A DNA stretch of 64,000 nt from Nocardia jinanensis (GCF_014645735.1 NZ_BMMH01000011.1:108922-172921); one strand, 5' to 3'; numbered from the stretch's first letter, positions 38,704-47,910 are shown. Notes: a model not told the origin generated them from the letters alone. Translations and numbers: made by a program.

Positions 38704-39483
38704 GTGGTGATCTCGGATACCGAACCCTCGGTCGGCGGGCTGCTGCGCTCCTGGCGGGAGCGGCGCCGGTTGAGTCAGCTGCAGCTCGCTTCGGAGGCCG
38801 CGGTGTCCACCCGCCACCTCAGTTTCGTCGAGACCGGCCGGTCGCGACCCACCCGGGAGATGGTCGAACGGCTGGCCGGGCATCTGGATGTCCCGCTGCG
38901 CGAACGCAACGAACTGCTGCTCGCGGCCGGGTATGCGCCGAGCTACGGGCAGCGCGATGTGGACGCACCGGAATTGCGCTCGGTGATGGACGCCTTCCGG
39001 ATCCTGCTCGACGCGCATATGCCACATCCGGCCCTGGTTCTGGACCGATGCTGGGATGTGGTCGACCGCAATGCCGCCACCGATCTACTGCTCGACGGTT
39101 GTCCCCCGGAGTTGCTCGAACCGCCGGTCAACGCGATCCGGATCTCCTTGCATCCAGCAGGTTTGGCTCCGCGTATCCGCAACCTCGGCCAGTGGCGCGG
39201 TCATCTGCTCGGCCAGCTGCGCAGCAGGCTGGATGCCACCGGCGACCCACGGTTGAAGGCCCTGGTGGACGAGGTATCGGCCTACCCGTGTCATGACGCC
39301 GGCGTCGCCGCGCGAGCCGATGTGGTGATCCCCCTCCAGCTCCGGGTTGGGACAACGGAACTCTCGTTCTTCAGCGTCACCACGTCGGCGATGTCGGCGA
39401 CCGATGTCACGATCGAAGAACTACACATCGAAGCCTTCTACCCTGCGGACGAGGCGACAGCCCGCGCTGTGCTGCCGGGCTGA
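38704..39483 (+). CDS. XRE regulator with MmyB-like ligand-binding domain
   Basis: 259 aa from the GTG at 38704 (a second in-frame GTG at 38707 is equally possible; the ribosome site is weak). The N-terminal HTH reads LLRSWRERRRLSQLQLASEA and VSTRHLSFVETGRSRPTREM. The MmyB-like domain starts near residue 90 (MDAFRILLDAHMPHPALVLD, CWDVVDRNAA) and ends with the FFSVTTSAMSATDVTIEELH block. Such regulators sense a small, probably lipid-like or aromatic, ligand and control an adjacent divergent gene, here the SnoaL-like protein. Confidence 0.92.
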   Translation: MVISDTEPSVGGLLRSWRERRRLSQLQLASEAAVSTRHLSFVETGRSRPTREMVERLAGHLDVPLRERNELLLAAGYAPSYGQRDVDAPELRSVMDAFRILLDAHMPHPALVLDRCWDVVDRNAATDLLLDGCPPELLEPPVNAIRISLHPAGLAPRIRNLGQWRGHLLGQLRSRLDATGDPRLKALVDEVSAYPCHDAGVAARADVVIPLQLRVGTTELSFFSVTTSAMSATDVTIEELHIEAFYPADEATARAVLPG

Positions 39484-39484
39484 C

Positions 39485-39501
39485 ACCGGCCGGAAGCCGG
39501 T
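39485..39501 (+). terminator. Small hairpin after the XRE/MmyB gene
   Basis: ACCGGC/GCCGGT with a 5-base loop, two bases after the stop codon. Short, so only tentative. Confidence 0.4.
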
Positions 39502-39668
39502 TCGTCGGCCACACTACGGATACAACCACGGGGCTGGACTCGATGAGCTTTTCGGGGTCGACGTGGACGCTCGCTTATGTCCTCGAGCGTCACGACCATG
39601 GTCCGTCTCGGTTTCGGAAGCTGTACTGGATTCAGTCACAAGCAACAGTTTTCGAGTCAGGAGCAATT

Positions 39669-40292
39669 ATGCGAATCGCGGTTTTCGGGGCGACGGGCAC
39701 AGTCGGGCAGCACATCGTCGAGCAGGCGCTGGCGCGCGGATACGAGGTCACCGCACTCACCCGCGACGCCGCCCGGATCACCCGCACGCACGAACATCTG
39801 CGCATCGTGGAGGGTGATGTGCTCGATCCAGAGGCGGTCGATCGGGTGGTCTTCGGTCAGGACGCGGTCCTGGTGGCGCTGGGCAACGGGCGCAAAGGTG
39901 TGGTGCGGGCGGAGGGCACCCGCACGGTCATCGACGCGATGAACCGCACCGGGGTGAAAAGGCTCGTCTGCCAGTCCACGCTGGGTGCCGGCGACAGTCG
40001 CGCCAATCTGGACTTCCTGTGGAAGTACATCATGTTCGGCCTGCTGTTGCGCCCGGCCTACGCCGACCACCAGCAGCAGGAGACGTACGTGCGGGCCAGT
40101 GATCTGGAATGGACCATCGTGCGGCCCAGCGCTTTCACCGACGGGCCGCGGACCGGCACATACCGGCGCGGATTCGGTGCGAACGAGACCGGACTCAGCC
40201 TGAAGATCGCCCGGGCCGATATCGCGGAGTTCCTTCTCGATCAGGTCACCGACCGCACCTACATGCACAAGACGCCGGGGATATCCCACTGA
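39669..40292 (+). CDS. NAD(P)-binding NmrA/SDR-like protein
   Basis: 207 aa from the ATG at 39669 with AGGAG five bases upstream; a longer upstream frame lacks support. The Rossmann motif AVFGATGTVGQHIVEQAL is at the N-terminus. The middle reads VLVALGNGRKG and CQSTLGAGDSRANLDFLWKY, and the end WTIVRPSAFTDGPRTGTYRR is the family's usual substrate-side loop. Members are atypical SDRs (biliverdin-reductase-B-like, flavin- or quinone-reducing). It may be co-transcribed with the broken exporter gene that follows. Confidence 0.87.
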   Translation: MRIAVFGATGTVGQHIVEQALARGYEVTALTRDAARITRTHEHLRIVEGDVLDPEAVDRVVFGQDAVLVALGNGRKGVVRAEGTRTVIDAMNRTGVKRLVCQSTLGAGDSRANLDFLWKYIMFGLLLRPAYADHQQQETYVRASDLEWTIVRPSAFTDGPRTGTYRRGFGANETGLSLKIARADIAEFLLDQVTDRTYMHKTPGISH

Positions 40293-40333
40293 AATATACA
40301 GTGGCGACGAGTCTCGACGAGGATCCGGCCAGG

Positions 40334-41629
40334 ATGGGTACACCCGGCTACGAAAGCAGGACTGTGGCACCGACCGCTCGTCAGAAACCGCGAGATTTCC
40401 GCCTGTTCATGGCCGGGCAGGTCTCCACTACCTTCGGCTCCGCCCTGACCGCGGTCGTGCTGCCGGTTATCGCTGTGGAGAAATTCATGGCCGACGAGTG
40501 GCAAATCGGCCTGCTGTACGCATCCTCGGCGGTCCCGGTGGTTCTTTTCGGCTTCCTGGTGGGAGTGTGGTCGGACAGGAGAGAACGGAAGCGGCTGTGC
40601 TTGATCGCGGCCGATATGGTATCCATCGCAGCCATCGGCCTTCTCTGCCTGGGCATTTCGACGGGGATAGCCGGATTCTACTGGATACTTCCGGTGAGCT
40701 TCTTGTTCGGAATATTGACGCTCGTGGTCGAGGCTCTCTATTTTTCGCACCTCGAGACGGTGATCGGCGACCGGACGGTCCTGCAGGCCCGCTCTCGGCT
40801 GATTGCCAGTGAGAGGGCTGGGGTCGTCGGCCGGTCGTGGCCTGTCGGGAGCGCTCATCTGGTTCGGCGGATATGTGTTTCCGCTGGTGATCGACCTGTT
40901 GACCTTCCTGGTCAATGCGATATGCCTCGCGTTGATCAAGAGTCCGGACAGCGTGCGGGGAGGGCGACCTGAGTCCACTGTCCGGCAGGACCTGGTGGAC
41001 GGATTCCGCTTGCTCGCGCGGGTTCCGCTGCTCAAGGCATTTTCGACCTTCGGCCTTCTCATTTCGGTGGCGGAAGCGATGATCATGGCAATGCTTCCCA
41101 TCCTCCTGCTGCGGCAACTGGGCCTACCGGACTTCTATTACGGCCTCGTGTTCATCGCATCGAGTACGGCCGCGATCGTCGGTGCGTGGATCTCGCCACG
41201 CCTCGGTGAACGTCTGGGAATAGTGACTGTGAATCGTCTCGGACTGATCGGAATCGCTGTCGGCACGGTCTGCATCGCTGTCGGGGCCACACTCGGATCG
41301 GTTTCGGCTGGGCTGTCGCCGGTCTCGCGACTCTGGGTCTTGCCGGGTCGGTGTGGAACGTCGGGTTGACGACCCTGGTCACCGAATCGGCTGATTCGGC
41401 TGTACTCGGGCGGGTTTCGATGAACATACGCACACTGACGGCGCTTGCCGGGATCGTCGGAGCGGTAGCCGCCGGAATTCTCGGTGGGGCCTTGGGAATC
41501 ACGAATCAGCTGTGGATCGCGGTGGTCGTGGGCACGGTCGGCGTCGTTCTGATGGCTCTGGCGATGTCGCGGAACGAAATGAACTCCGCCTCGTCTGCCG
41601 AAGGGCGTGTCCATGCCGATATCGACTGA
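40334..41629 (+). pseudogene. MFS exporter with two frameshifts
   Basis: Three frames together make one MFS transporter of the macrolide/enterobactin-exporter type. Frame 1 starts near 40334 (FRLFMAGQVSTTFGSALTAV, VWSDRRERKRLCL) and fails near 40815. Frame 2 carries LIWFGGYVFPLVIDLLTFLV to about 41305 (ISPRLGERLGIVTVNRLG). Frame 3 carries WNVGLTTLVTESADSAVLGR through VSMNIRTLTALAGIVGAV to the stop at 41629. About 430 codons with 12 helices would be normal if repaired. Its lower-GC codon use differs from the neighbours and hints at import. Sequence error is possible, but two shifts favour real decay. Confidence 0.82.
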
Positions 41630-41759
41630 GCGCAAGTAGCGAGCGCGGACTGTATCTGCCGGTGCTGAACGGTCCGGGTGCTGCTCGGAACGAGGAACCG
41701 TGGATCGACGGATCACTGCTCCACGAACCCATCCGGACCTGTTTCCCGGCAACGGTCGC

Positions 41760-41788
41760 GGGCGGCCCACCTCCTCGGCGGGCCGCCC
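41760..41788 (-). terminator. thiC terminator hairpin
   Basis: GGGCGGCCC and GGGCCGCCC form a 9-bp stem with an 11-base loop, 7 bases after the thiC stop on the minus strand. Confidence 0.7.
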
Positions 41789-41795
41789 GGACGCC

Positions 41796-43424
41796 CTACG
41801 AGACGATCGGGAGGTACACCGCCTTCCCCGTATCAGCGAACTGCGCCGACTTCTCCGCCATCCCCGCCTCGATGGCTTCCACATCGGTCAGATTGTTGCG
41901 TTCGGCGTATTCGCGGACATCCGCAGAGATCCGCATCGAGCAGAACTTCGGACCACACATCGAGCAGAAGTGCGCTGTTTTAGCCGGTTCCGCGGGCATC
42001 GTCTCGTCGTGGTACTCCCGGGCGGTGTCCGGGTCGAGCGAGAGTGCGAACTGGTCACGCCAGCGAAATTCGAAACGAGCCCGGGACAGCTCGTCGTCGC
42101 GACGCTGGGCGTGCGGATGTTCCTTGGCGAGGTCGGCTGAATGCGCGGCGATCTTATAGGTGATGACGCCGGTTTTCACATCGTCGCGGTCGGGCAGACC
42201 GAGATGTTCCTTCGGGGTCACGTAACACAACATCGCGGTCCCGGCCTGCGCGATGATGGCGGCGCCGATGGCCGAAGTGATGTGGTCGTAGGCGGGCGCG
42301 ATATCGGTGGCCAGCGGCCCGAGCGTGTAGAAGGGGGCCTCCTCGCACAGCTCTTCCTCCAGCCGCACGTTCTCCACGATCTTGTGCATCGGCACATGCC
42401 CGGGCCCCTCGATCATCACCTGGACACCGTGCGATTTCGCGATCTTGGTCAGCTCACCGAGTGTGCGGAGTTCGGCGAACTGGGCCTCGTCGTTGGCATC
42501 GGCGACCGAACCGGGCCGCAGGCCGTCGCCCAGCGAGAATGTGACGTCGTAGCGGGCCAGGATCTCGCACAGCTCCTCGAAATGGGTGTACAGGAACGAC
42601 TCCTGATGGTGGGCCAGGCACCAGGCGGCCATAATGGAACCGCCCCGCGACACGATCCCGGTGACCCGCTTCGCGGTGAGCGGCACGTACCGCAGCAGCA
42701 CCCCGGCGTGCACCGTCATGTAATCGACACCCTGTTCGCACTGCTCGATCACGGTGTCGCGGTAGATCTCCCAGGTGAGAGCGGTCGGATCGCCGCCGAC
42801 CTTCTCCAGCGCCTGATAGATCGGCACCGTACCGACCGGCACGGGGGAGTTGCGCAGGATCCACTCGCGGGTCTCGTGGATGTTCTTGCCCGTGGACAGA
42901 TCCATGATGGTGTCGGCGCCCCAACGGGTGGCCCACACCATTTTTTCGACCTCCTCGGCGATCGACGACGAAACCGCCGAATTGCCGATATTGGCGTTGA
43001 TCTTCACCAGGAACTTCTTGCCGATCACGGTCGGCTCCAGCTCCGGATGCCTGTGATTGGCGGGGATCACCGCCCGCCCGGCGGCGACCTCGGTGCGCAC
43101 CATCTCCGCCGATACGCCCTCCCGGGCGGCGATGAACCGCATCTCCGCCGTCACGATCCCGGCCCGTGCCCACGCCAGCTGAGTGCGCGGTCCGGGCATT
43201 TCCGGCCTCTCCCAGCCGTCCCGGAGCGCGGGCAACCCGGCCTCGAGATCGATGGTCGCCGCATCATCGGTATACGGCCCGGAAGTGTCGTAGACATCGA
43301 AACGCTCGCCGTTGGTCAGGTTGATCCGGCGCACCGGAATGCGTAGACCGTCGACGTCCTGATAGTGCTTGACGCTGCCCTCGATCGGACCGGTGGTCAC
43401 GGAATCGACAGGTGTGGTCGTCAT
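41796..43424 (-). CDS. thiC: Phosphomethylpyrimidine (HMP-P) synthase
   Basis: A 542-aa radical-SAM enzyme that turns aminoimidazole ribotide into HMP-P for thiamine. The whole chain is typical: RRINLTNGERFDVYDTSGPY early, NANIGNSAVSSSIAEEVEKM, DLSTGKNIHETREWI, EQCEQGVDYMTVHAGVLL, the FSLGDGLRPGS loop, and the C-terminal iron-sulfur motif FCSMCGPKFCSM (CX2CX4C). The ATG at 43424 has GGAGG at good spacing. A TPP riboswitch lies directly upstream, so synthesis is shut down when thiamine pyrophosphate is plentiful. Single gene with its own terminator. Confidence 0.97.
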   Translation of the reverse strand: MTTTPVDSVTTGPIEGSVKHYQDVDGLRIPVRRINLTNGERFDVYDTSGPYTDDAATIDLEAGLPALRDGWERPEMPGPRTQLAWARAGIVTAEMRFIAAREGVSAEMVRTEVAAGRAVIPANHRHPELEPTVIGKKFLVKINANIGNSAVSSSIAEEVEKMVWATRWGADTIMDLSTGKNIHETREWILRNSPVPVGTVPIYQALEKVGGDPTALTWEIYRDTVIEQCEQGVDYMTVHAGVLLRYVPLTAKRVTGIVSRGGSIMAAWCLAHHQESFLYTHFEELCEILARYDVTFSLGDGLRPGSVADANDEAQFAELRTLGELTKIAKSHGVQVMIEGPGHVPMHKIVENVRLEEELCEEAPFYTLGPLATDIAPAYDHITSAIGAAIIAQAGTAMLCYVTPKEHLGLPDRDDVKTGVITYKIAAHSADLAKEHPHAQRRDDELSRARFEFRWRDQFALSLDPDTAREYHDETMPAEPAKTAHFCSMCGPKFCSMRISADVREYAERNNLTDVEAIEAGMAEKSAQFADTGKAVYLPIVS

Positions 43425-43433
43425 ATTTCCTCC

Positions 43434-43527
43434 CTACGCCGGCATTACCCGGTCAGGTTCATACGGTCGACGGCCCTGAGCGCTCCGCAGAGCTAGCCGT
43501 CCTCTCAGCCCGCTGGTGCGAGCCCCC
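43434..43527 (-). promoter_or_regulatory. TPP riboswitch (THI element)
   Basis: On the minus strand the THI-box elements are in order: a 5' GGGGGCTCG arm, GCTGAGAGGA, a variable stem, ACCGTATGAACCTGACCGGG and TAATGCCGGCG, then the thiC ribosome site ten bases on. The ribosome site is close enough to be sequestered when TPP binds. Confidence 0.95.
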
Positions 43528-43724
43528 GTTGGCATGTGCGATTTTTCGTCGCCGACCCTACCCCGCCCCGGACCTGTCCATCGATCGACGGTGAATCCGG
43601 CCAGTTCTCCGGCGGCCTACCAGCCCGAGCCCACGGTTCTGGAGGACAGAGCGAAGGAACGCAACCACCGAGCGCCTGCGACGCGTAGTGGGCCGTCCAG
43701 CGGCCGGCGACCATTGAGTACTTA

Positions 43725-44275
43725 CAGTGTTGGGAGCCCACCCATGCTGTTCGAGGTTCACTTCTACATCCACCTTCCGTCTACTCCGGATGGTCCACCC
43801 TGGTAGGCGGGGGTGCCGCCCCGGTTCTGGAGTGACAGAGTGAAGGAGCGCGGCGACCGATCCCATGCGATGTGCGATGTGCCGTCGGTTGTCCAGAGAT
43901 CGGCGACCATCGAGTACTTACAGTGTTGGGAGCCCACCCATGCTGTTCGAGGTTCACTTCTACATCCACCTTCCGTCTACTCCGGATGGTCCACCCTGGT
44001 AGGCGGGGGTGCCGCCCCGGTTCTGGAGTGACAGAGTGAAGGAGCGCGGCGACCGATCCCATGCGATGTGCGATGTGCCGTCGGTTGTCCAGAGATCGGC
44101 GACCATTGAGCACTTACAGTGTTGGGAGCCCACCCATGCTGTTCGAGGTTCACTTCCACACCCACCTTCCGTCTACTCCGGATGGTCTGCCTTCGACGGC
44201 GGGGCCCGCCCCGGTTCTGGAGCGACGTAGCGAAGGAGCGCAGCGACTGAGCGAAGGAGTGAAGAACCGGGGTTA
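43725..44275. repeat. 196-bp tandem repeat array
   Basis: Units begin CAGTGTTGGGAGCCCACCC at 43725, 43921 and 44117, an exact 196-bp period. Units 1 and 2 are nearly identical. Unit 3 starts the same but changes halfway into the long dispersed repeat (copy 2). A degenerate version of the unit precedes the array from about 43605. Stop codons occur in every frame, so it is not a protein repeat. No spacers of CRISPR type. Confidence 0.92.
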
Positions 44276-44321
44276 ATAGGGCCCCGCCCCGCGCCGCCGA
44301 AGGCGGCGCAAATAAACACAG
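44166..44321 (+). repeat. Dispersed repeat element, copy 2
   Basis: Runs from CTTCCGTCTACTCCGGATGG through the CCCCGGTTCT / AGAACCGGGG arms and the 43-bp core to the GCGCCGCC-GAA-GGCGGCGC hairpin and CAAATAAACACAG. It is in the opposite orientation to copy 1, forms the end of the 196-bp array, and stops 18 bases before the Uma2 gene start. Confidence 0.88.
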
Positions 44322-44338
44322 AGCGATAGGGTCTATCC

Positions 44339-44917
44339 GTGACCCTCTCGCATGGATCGCTGATGACCGCCGACGAGTTCGAAGAACTCGACTCGGCTGC
44401 TCAGCGGATTTCCGAAGGGCTGCGGCTCGAATATCTGAACGGCCTACTGGCCGCGAAGGCGCGACCGGATACCAACCACACCCGGGTCGTGCAGTGGCTG
44501 GCGCGATTCCTGGTGCCGCGCCGCTCCGAACTGTGGCTCTTCGCCGATCGCGGCCTGCGGGCCGGGCGTAACGGTGGCAGCCGGGTACGGCCCGATGCGA
44601 TACTCGCGCCCGCGTCGGCCTTCGCCGGTGAGGGTGAATGGTCGGATCCGCAGCCGGTCTTCATGACCATCGAGATCAGTTCGCGGGCCCAGCACACCGA
44701 ACTCCGCGACCGGCTCGACAAACCGTTCCTCTACGCGGCCACGGGTATCCCGCTCTACTTCCTGATCGACCGCGGTGCCGCGGAGGTGAGCGTGTACAGC
44801 GAGCCGGAAGACGGGCGCTACAGCACCAAGGTGACCGTACCGTTCGGCACCGATATCGAAATCCCGGAGCCGCTCGGGGTCTTCCTGGCCACCGATCCGC
44901 TCGCGGACTGGCTGTAG
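44339..44917 (+). CDS. Uma2-family putative nuclease
   Basis: A 192-aa protein with the Uma2 (DUF820) restriction-endonuclease-like fold. The PD-(D/E)xK-type centre can be read as RVRPDAILAP followed by the IEIS of FMTIEISSRAQ, with LRDRLDKPFLYAATGIPLYF behind it. The EYLNGLLAAKARPDTNHTRV opening is typical. The family is abundant in cyanobacteria and actinomycetes; the biological role is unproven. The start is GTG, just after repeat copy 2. It sits in the thiC-xthA interval and is enclosed by repeats on both sides together with xthA. Confidence 0.9.
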   Translation: MTLSHGSLMTADEFEELDSAAQRISEGLRLEYLNGLLAAKARPDTNHTRVVQWLARFLVPRRSELWLFADRGLRAGRNGGSRVRPDAILAPASAFAGEGEWSDPQPVFMTIEISSRAQHTELRDRLDKPFLYAATGIPLYFLIDRGAAEVSVYSEPEDGRYSTKVTVPFGTDIEIPEPLGVFLATDPLADWL

Positions 44918-44923
44918 CGCGGG

Positions 44924-45739
44924 TCAGTCGGTGAATTCGGCGATCACCGGGGCGTGATCGCTGGCACCCTTGCCTTTGCGTTCTTCCCGGTCCACCCCGG
45001 CATCGGTGACCGTCGCCGCCAGGGCCGGGGAGGCCAGCACGAAATCGATGCGCATCCCTTCTTTCCGGGGAAACCGCAGCTGGGTGTAATCCCAATACGT
45101 GTACACCCCGGGACCGGGCGCGAACGGCCGCATCACATCGGTGAAACCGGTATCGACCATCGCGTCGAACGCGTCCCGTTCCGGTTGCGACACATGGGTT
45201 CTACCGGCGAAGAACTCCGGCGACCAGACATCGTCATCGGTGGGCGCGATATTCCAGTCCCCGACCAGTGCCGTCTTCACCTGCGGATCGGCGGCGAGCC
45301 AACGAGCGGCATTATCGCGCAGCGCGGCCAACCAGGCGAGCTTGTACTCGTAATGCGGATCGGTCAGCGCCCGGCCGTTGGGCACGTACAGGCTCCACAC
45401 CCGGACTCCGCCACAGGTGGCGCCCAGGGCCCGCGCTTCGACGGTCGGCGAGGGGATGAGGGTATCGGCGGCATCACGGTCGAACCCGGGCTGGTCCGGG
45501 AACCCGATCTCCACATCGTCGAGCCCCACCCGCGAGGCGATCGCCACCCCGTTCCACTGATTCAGCCCGATATGCGCCACCTCGTACCCGGCCTCGGTGA
45601 AACGCTCGAACGGAAACTGGTCGTCGCGGCACTTGGTCTCCTGGAGCGCCAGCACGTCGATATCCTGGCGATCCAGCCAGGCCAGTACGCGGTCCTGCCG
45701 AGAGCGGATCGAGTTGACATTCCAGGTGGCCAGTCGCAA
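44924..45739 (-). CDS. xthA: Exodeoxyribonuclease III / AP endonuclease
   Basis: A 271-aa Mg2+-dependent EEP-family nuclease of base-excision repair. All motifs are present: LATWNVNSIRSRQDRVL, ALQETKCRDDQFP, the YVPNGRAL loop, VGDWNIAPTDDDVWSPEFF, YTYWDYTQLRFP and a final GASDHAPVIAEF (the catalytic His). The ATG at 45739 lies 11 bases from the end of repeat copy 3, which therefore forms its leader. It is convergent with the Uma2 gene (stops 6 bases apart). It corresponds to Rv0427c in the conserved M. tuberculosis order. Confidence 0.96.
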   Translation of the reverse strand: MRLATWNVNSIRSRQDRVLAWLDRQDIDVLALQETKCRDDQFPFERFTEAGYEVAHIGLNQWNGVAIASRVGLDDVEIGFPDQPGFDRDAADTLIPSPTVEARALGATCGGVRVWSLYVPNGRALTDPHYEYKLAWLAALRDNAARWLAADPQVKTALVGDWNIAPTDDDVWSPEFFAGRTHVSQPERDAFDAMVDTGFTDVMRPFAPGPGVYTYWDYTQLRFPRKEGMRIDFVLASPALAATVTDAGVDREERKGKGASDHAPVIAEFTD

Positions 45740-45749
45740 AGAAAACCTC

Positions 45750-45902
45750 TGTGTTCATGGCGGCGCCTGCGGCGCCGCGGGGCGGGGCCCTATCAACCCC
45801 GGTTCTTCACTCCTTCGCTCAGTCGCTGCGCTCCTTCGCTACGTCGCTCCAGAACCGGGGCGGGCCCCGCCATGGAAGCAGACCATCCGGAGTGGACGGA
45901 AG
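45750..45902 (-). repeat. Dispersed repeat element, copy 3
   Basis: Same orientation as copy 1: a GGCGCC-TGC-GGCGCC hairpin, CCCCGGTTCT (45798-45807), the 43-bp core, AGAACCGGGG (45851-45860) and an ATCCGGAGTGGACGG end. The conserved end abuts xthA. Confidence 0.87.
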
Positions 45903-46322
45903 GTGGAGCGGAGGTGCGTCTCGACCGGCAGGGGTCGGACCGGACCACTGTAAATGCTCGATCGTCGCCTGACGTCGGACGGCCCGACTGGGCGCGGTCT
46001 GTCGCTGTGTTTCTTCGCCTTTTCGCTCCAGGGCGGGGGCGGGCTTCGACCACGGAGGCGGACCATCCGGAATGGGCGAAAGGTGGGGGCGGAGGTGCGC
46101 CTCGACCGGCAGGTTCGGCCCGAACCACTGTAGATGCTCGAGGGTCCGCTGCTACTGGACGGCCCTGCCCACCGCGGTTGCGTAACGGGGTCGGTCGTCC
46201 TCGCGTCGACCAGGCGCGGGAGGAGTCGTTGCGGACGGATCTCGATCGGCCGGTGCAGTGCGTTCCTTTGCTTCGTCGCTCCGGAACCGGCGGGTATCGG
46301 ACCTCGGCCGGTCGCGACGGCG
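45903..46322. other. Degenerate repeat array upstream of xthA
   Basis: About 420 bases without a gene. A unit starting GACCATCCGG at 45881 recurs at 46061 (180-bp period) with many substitutions, including CTCGACCGGCAGG and ACCACTGTA-ATGCTCGA words. A weaker third copy can be traced near 46260. This looks like an older, decayed counterpart of the 196-bp array. Confidence 0.6.
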
Positions 46323-47330
46323 CTACAGGGTGGTTCCGGAGCTGCCGGGGACGGCGTAGCGGTAGCTGTGGTGATCGACGAAACCGAGTTCGCCGAACAG
46401 TTCCAGGGCATCGACGTTACCGGCCTCTACCTGCACGTACGCATGTGTTGCGCCACGATCGTGGCCCCAGCGCAGCAGTTCACCGCAGACGAGTGCGGCC
46501 AGGCCGTGCCGGCGATGGGCGGCTACGACGGCCACGCAGGTCAGGCCGACCCAGCGGCGGCCGTCCGAGGCGGCGGTGAGGGCGCCACGGGCGATGGCGA
46601 TGGGATTGGGCAGGCCCAGCGAGGCGAATCCCAGTTGTCCGTCGTGTACGGCGGAGAGCACCTCGGGGAGCGGCACTGTGGCGGTGTGGCCGCTGGGTTC
46701 GTCGCCGCGGTAACGGTGGATCTCCAGCCAGGAGATATCGGGTTCGGGAGCGATTCGCACCATGGACGGGCCCTGGGGTAATACGAAATTTTCCAGATCG
46801 ATGCCGAGGACCCGGGTCTCACCCCAGCTGTTCCAACCCGACGGCACAGTGGCCAGCCGGTCCGGCAGCGCCAGTTGCAGTGGTAGCCCCTGGGCGGCGT
46901 ACCAGGCACCGATCCGATGCAGGGTATCCGGGGTGATCCGGGCGGGCCCGCTCGAATCACCGATGGGCACAGCGGAATTGGCTCGACGGGTGTAACCGTG
47001 GCCGGCGCGCAGTAGCCACCCGTCGATCCAGGCGTATTCCGAGCCGGGCCAGCCGAAGGCCGCCGCGGTTTCCAGCGCACGGATCTCCGAGGTGCGAATC
47101 GGCCTGGGCGTCAACGATTTCAACGCCACCACGCTGGCGGCCGGGATCATCACCGGATGCCCGTCGGCGGCCAGGACGGTGAGCGGATTCGTCTCCACCA
47201 CCTCGCCGATCACATCGGTCAGCGGCGGACTGCTGCCCTCGGGCAGTCGATAGCGCACCACGACCCGTTCGCCGAGTGGGATATCGGTGATCGGGATATC
47301 GTCGTCGGGCTCGTGCGGGTCAGTCGTCAT
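46323..47330 (-). CDS. GNAT acetyltransferase (Rv0428c-like)
   Basis: 335 aa from the ATG at 47330, which overlaps the end of def by 11 bases. The N-terminus carries a small beta-barrel-like domain (LGERVVVRYRLPEG, LTVLAADGHPVMIPAASVVA), then an EIRALETAAAFGWPGSEYAW linker. The C-terminal GNAT domain has the acetyl-CoA motif VVAAHRRHGLAALVCGELLR and THAYVQVEAGNVDALELFGE. The acceptor is unknown. The order xthA-GNAT-def is conserved with M. tuberculosis (Rv0427c-Rv0429c), and the overlap with def suggests a link to N-terminal protein processing. Confidence 0.9.
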   Translation of the reverse strand: MTTDPHEPDDDIPITDIPLGERVVVRYRLPEGSSPPLTDVIGEVVETNPLTVLAADGHPVMIPAASVVALKSLTPRPIRTSEIRALETAAAFGWPGSEYAWIDGWLLRAGHGYTRRANSAVPIGDSSGPARITPDTLHRIGAWYAAQGLPLQLALPDRLATVPSGWNSWGETRVLGIDLENFVLPQGPSMVRIAPEPDISWLEIHRYRGDEPSGHTATVPLPEVLSAVHDGQLGFASLGLPNPIAIARGALTAASDGRRWVGLTCVAVVAAHRRHGLAALVCGELLRWGHDRGATHAYVQVEAGNVDALELFGELGFVDHHSYRYAVPGSSGTTL

Positions 47331-47910
47331 GTCCGAAGGGGTCCGGGTCGTTGCCGGGTAGCCAGTCGAGGCCGGGGACGCCCCAGCCGTTGCGTTTGAC
47401 CGCCTTCTTCGCCGCTCGCGCATGACGTCCGACCAGCACGTCGATGTAGAGGTGGCCGTCGAGATGACCGACCTCGTGCTGCAGCATGCGGGCGAAGAAA
47501 CCGGTGCCCTCCACCGTGACCGGTTCGCCGTGCTCGTCGGTTCCGGTGACCCTGGCCCAATCGGCACGGCCGGTCGGGTACTGCTCTCCCGGTACCGACA
47601 GACAACCCTCTTCGTCGTCATCGGGATCCGGCATGGTCTCGGGGATCGCCGAGGTCTCCAGCGCTGGGTTGATCACGGCTCCGCGCCGCCGCGTCACCGT
47701 GCCGTCCTCGGCCTGGTCCGGGCAGTCGTAGACGAAGAGACGCTTGGACACTCCGACCTGGTTGGCGGCGAGGCCGACACCGTTGGCGGCGTCCAGGGTC
47801 TCGTACATATCCGTGATCAGCCCGGCCAGTTCCGCCGGCGATTCGGTCACCGGCGCGGTGGGGCTGTGCAGCACGGGATCGCCGACGATCACGATGGGCA
47901 GGATTGACAT
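47320..47910 (-). CDS. def: Peptide deformylase
   Basis: A 196-aa metalloenzyme that removes the formyl group from new proteins. All three motifs are visible: GVGLAANQVG (motif 1), EGCLSVPG (motif 2, Cys ligand) and QHEVGHLDGHLYIDVL (HEXXH, motif 3). The start is the ATG at 47910 (MSILPIVIVGDPVLHSPTAP). An insertion between motifs 1 and 2 (IPETMPDPDDDEEG) is usual in actinobacterial type. Co-transcribed with the downstream GNAT gene. The longer in-frame upstream sequence is not conserved-looking. Confidence 0.96.
   Translation of the reverse strand: MSILPIVIVGDPVLHSPTAPVTESPAELAGLITDMYETLDAANGVGLAANQVGVSKRLFVYDCPDQAEDGTVTRRRGAVINPALETSAIPETMPDPDDDEEGCLSVPGEQYPTGRADWARVTGTDEHGEPVTVEGTGFFARMLQHEVGHLDGHLYIDVLVGRHARAAKKAVKRNGWGVPGLDWLPGNDPDPFGHDD

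Noticed and set aside
43725..44275. Possible CRISPR array
   Set aside because: The period is 196 bp with whole-unit identity and no unique spacers; it is an ordinary tandem duplication.
43816..44276. Short frames in the tandem repeats (for example repeated LCHSRTGA-like peptides)
   Set aside because: They repeat because the DNA repeats, occur in all frames, and have no ribosome sites.
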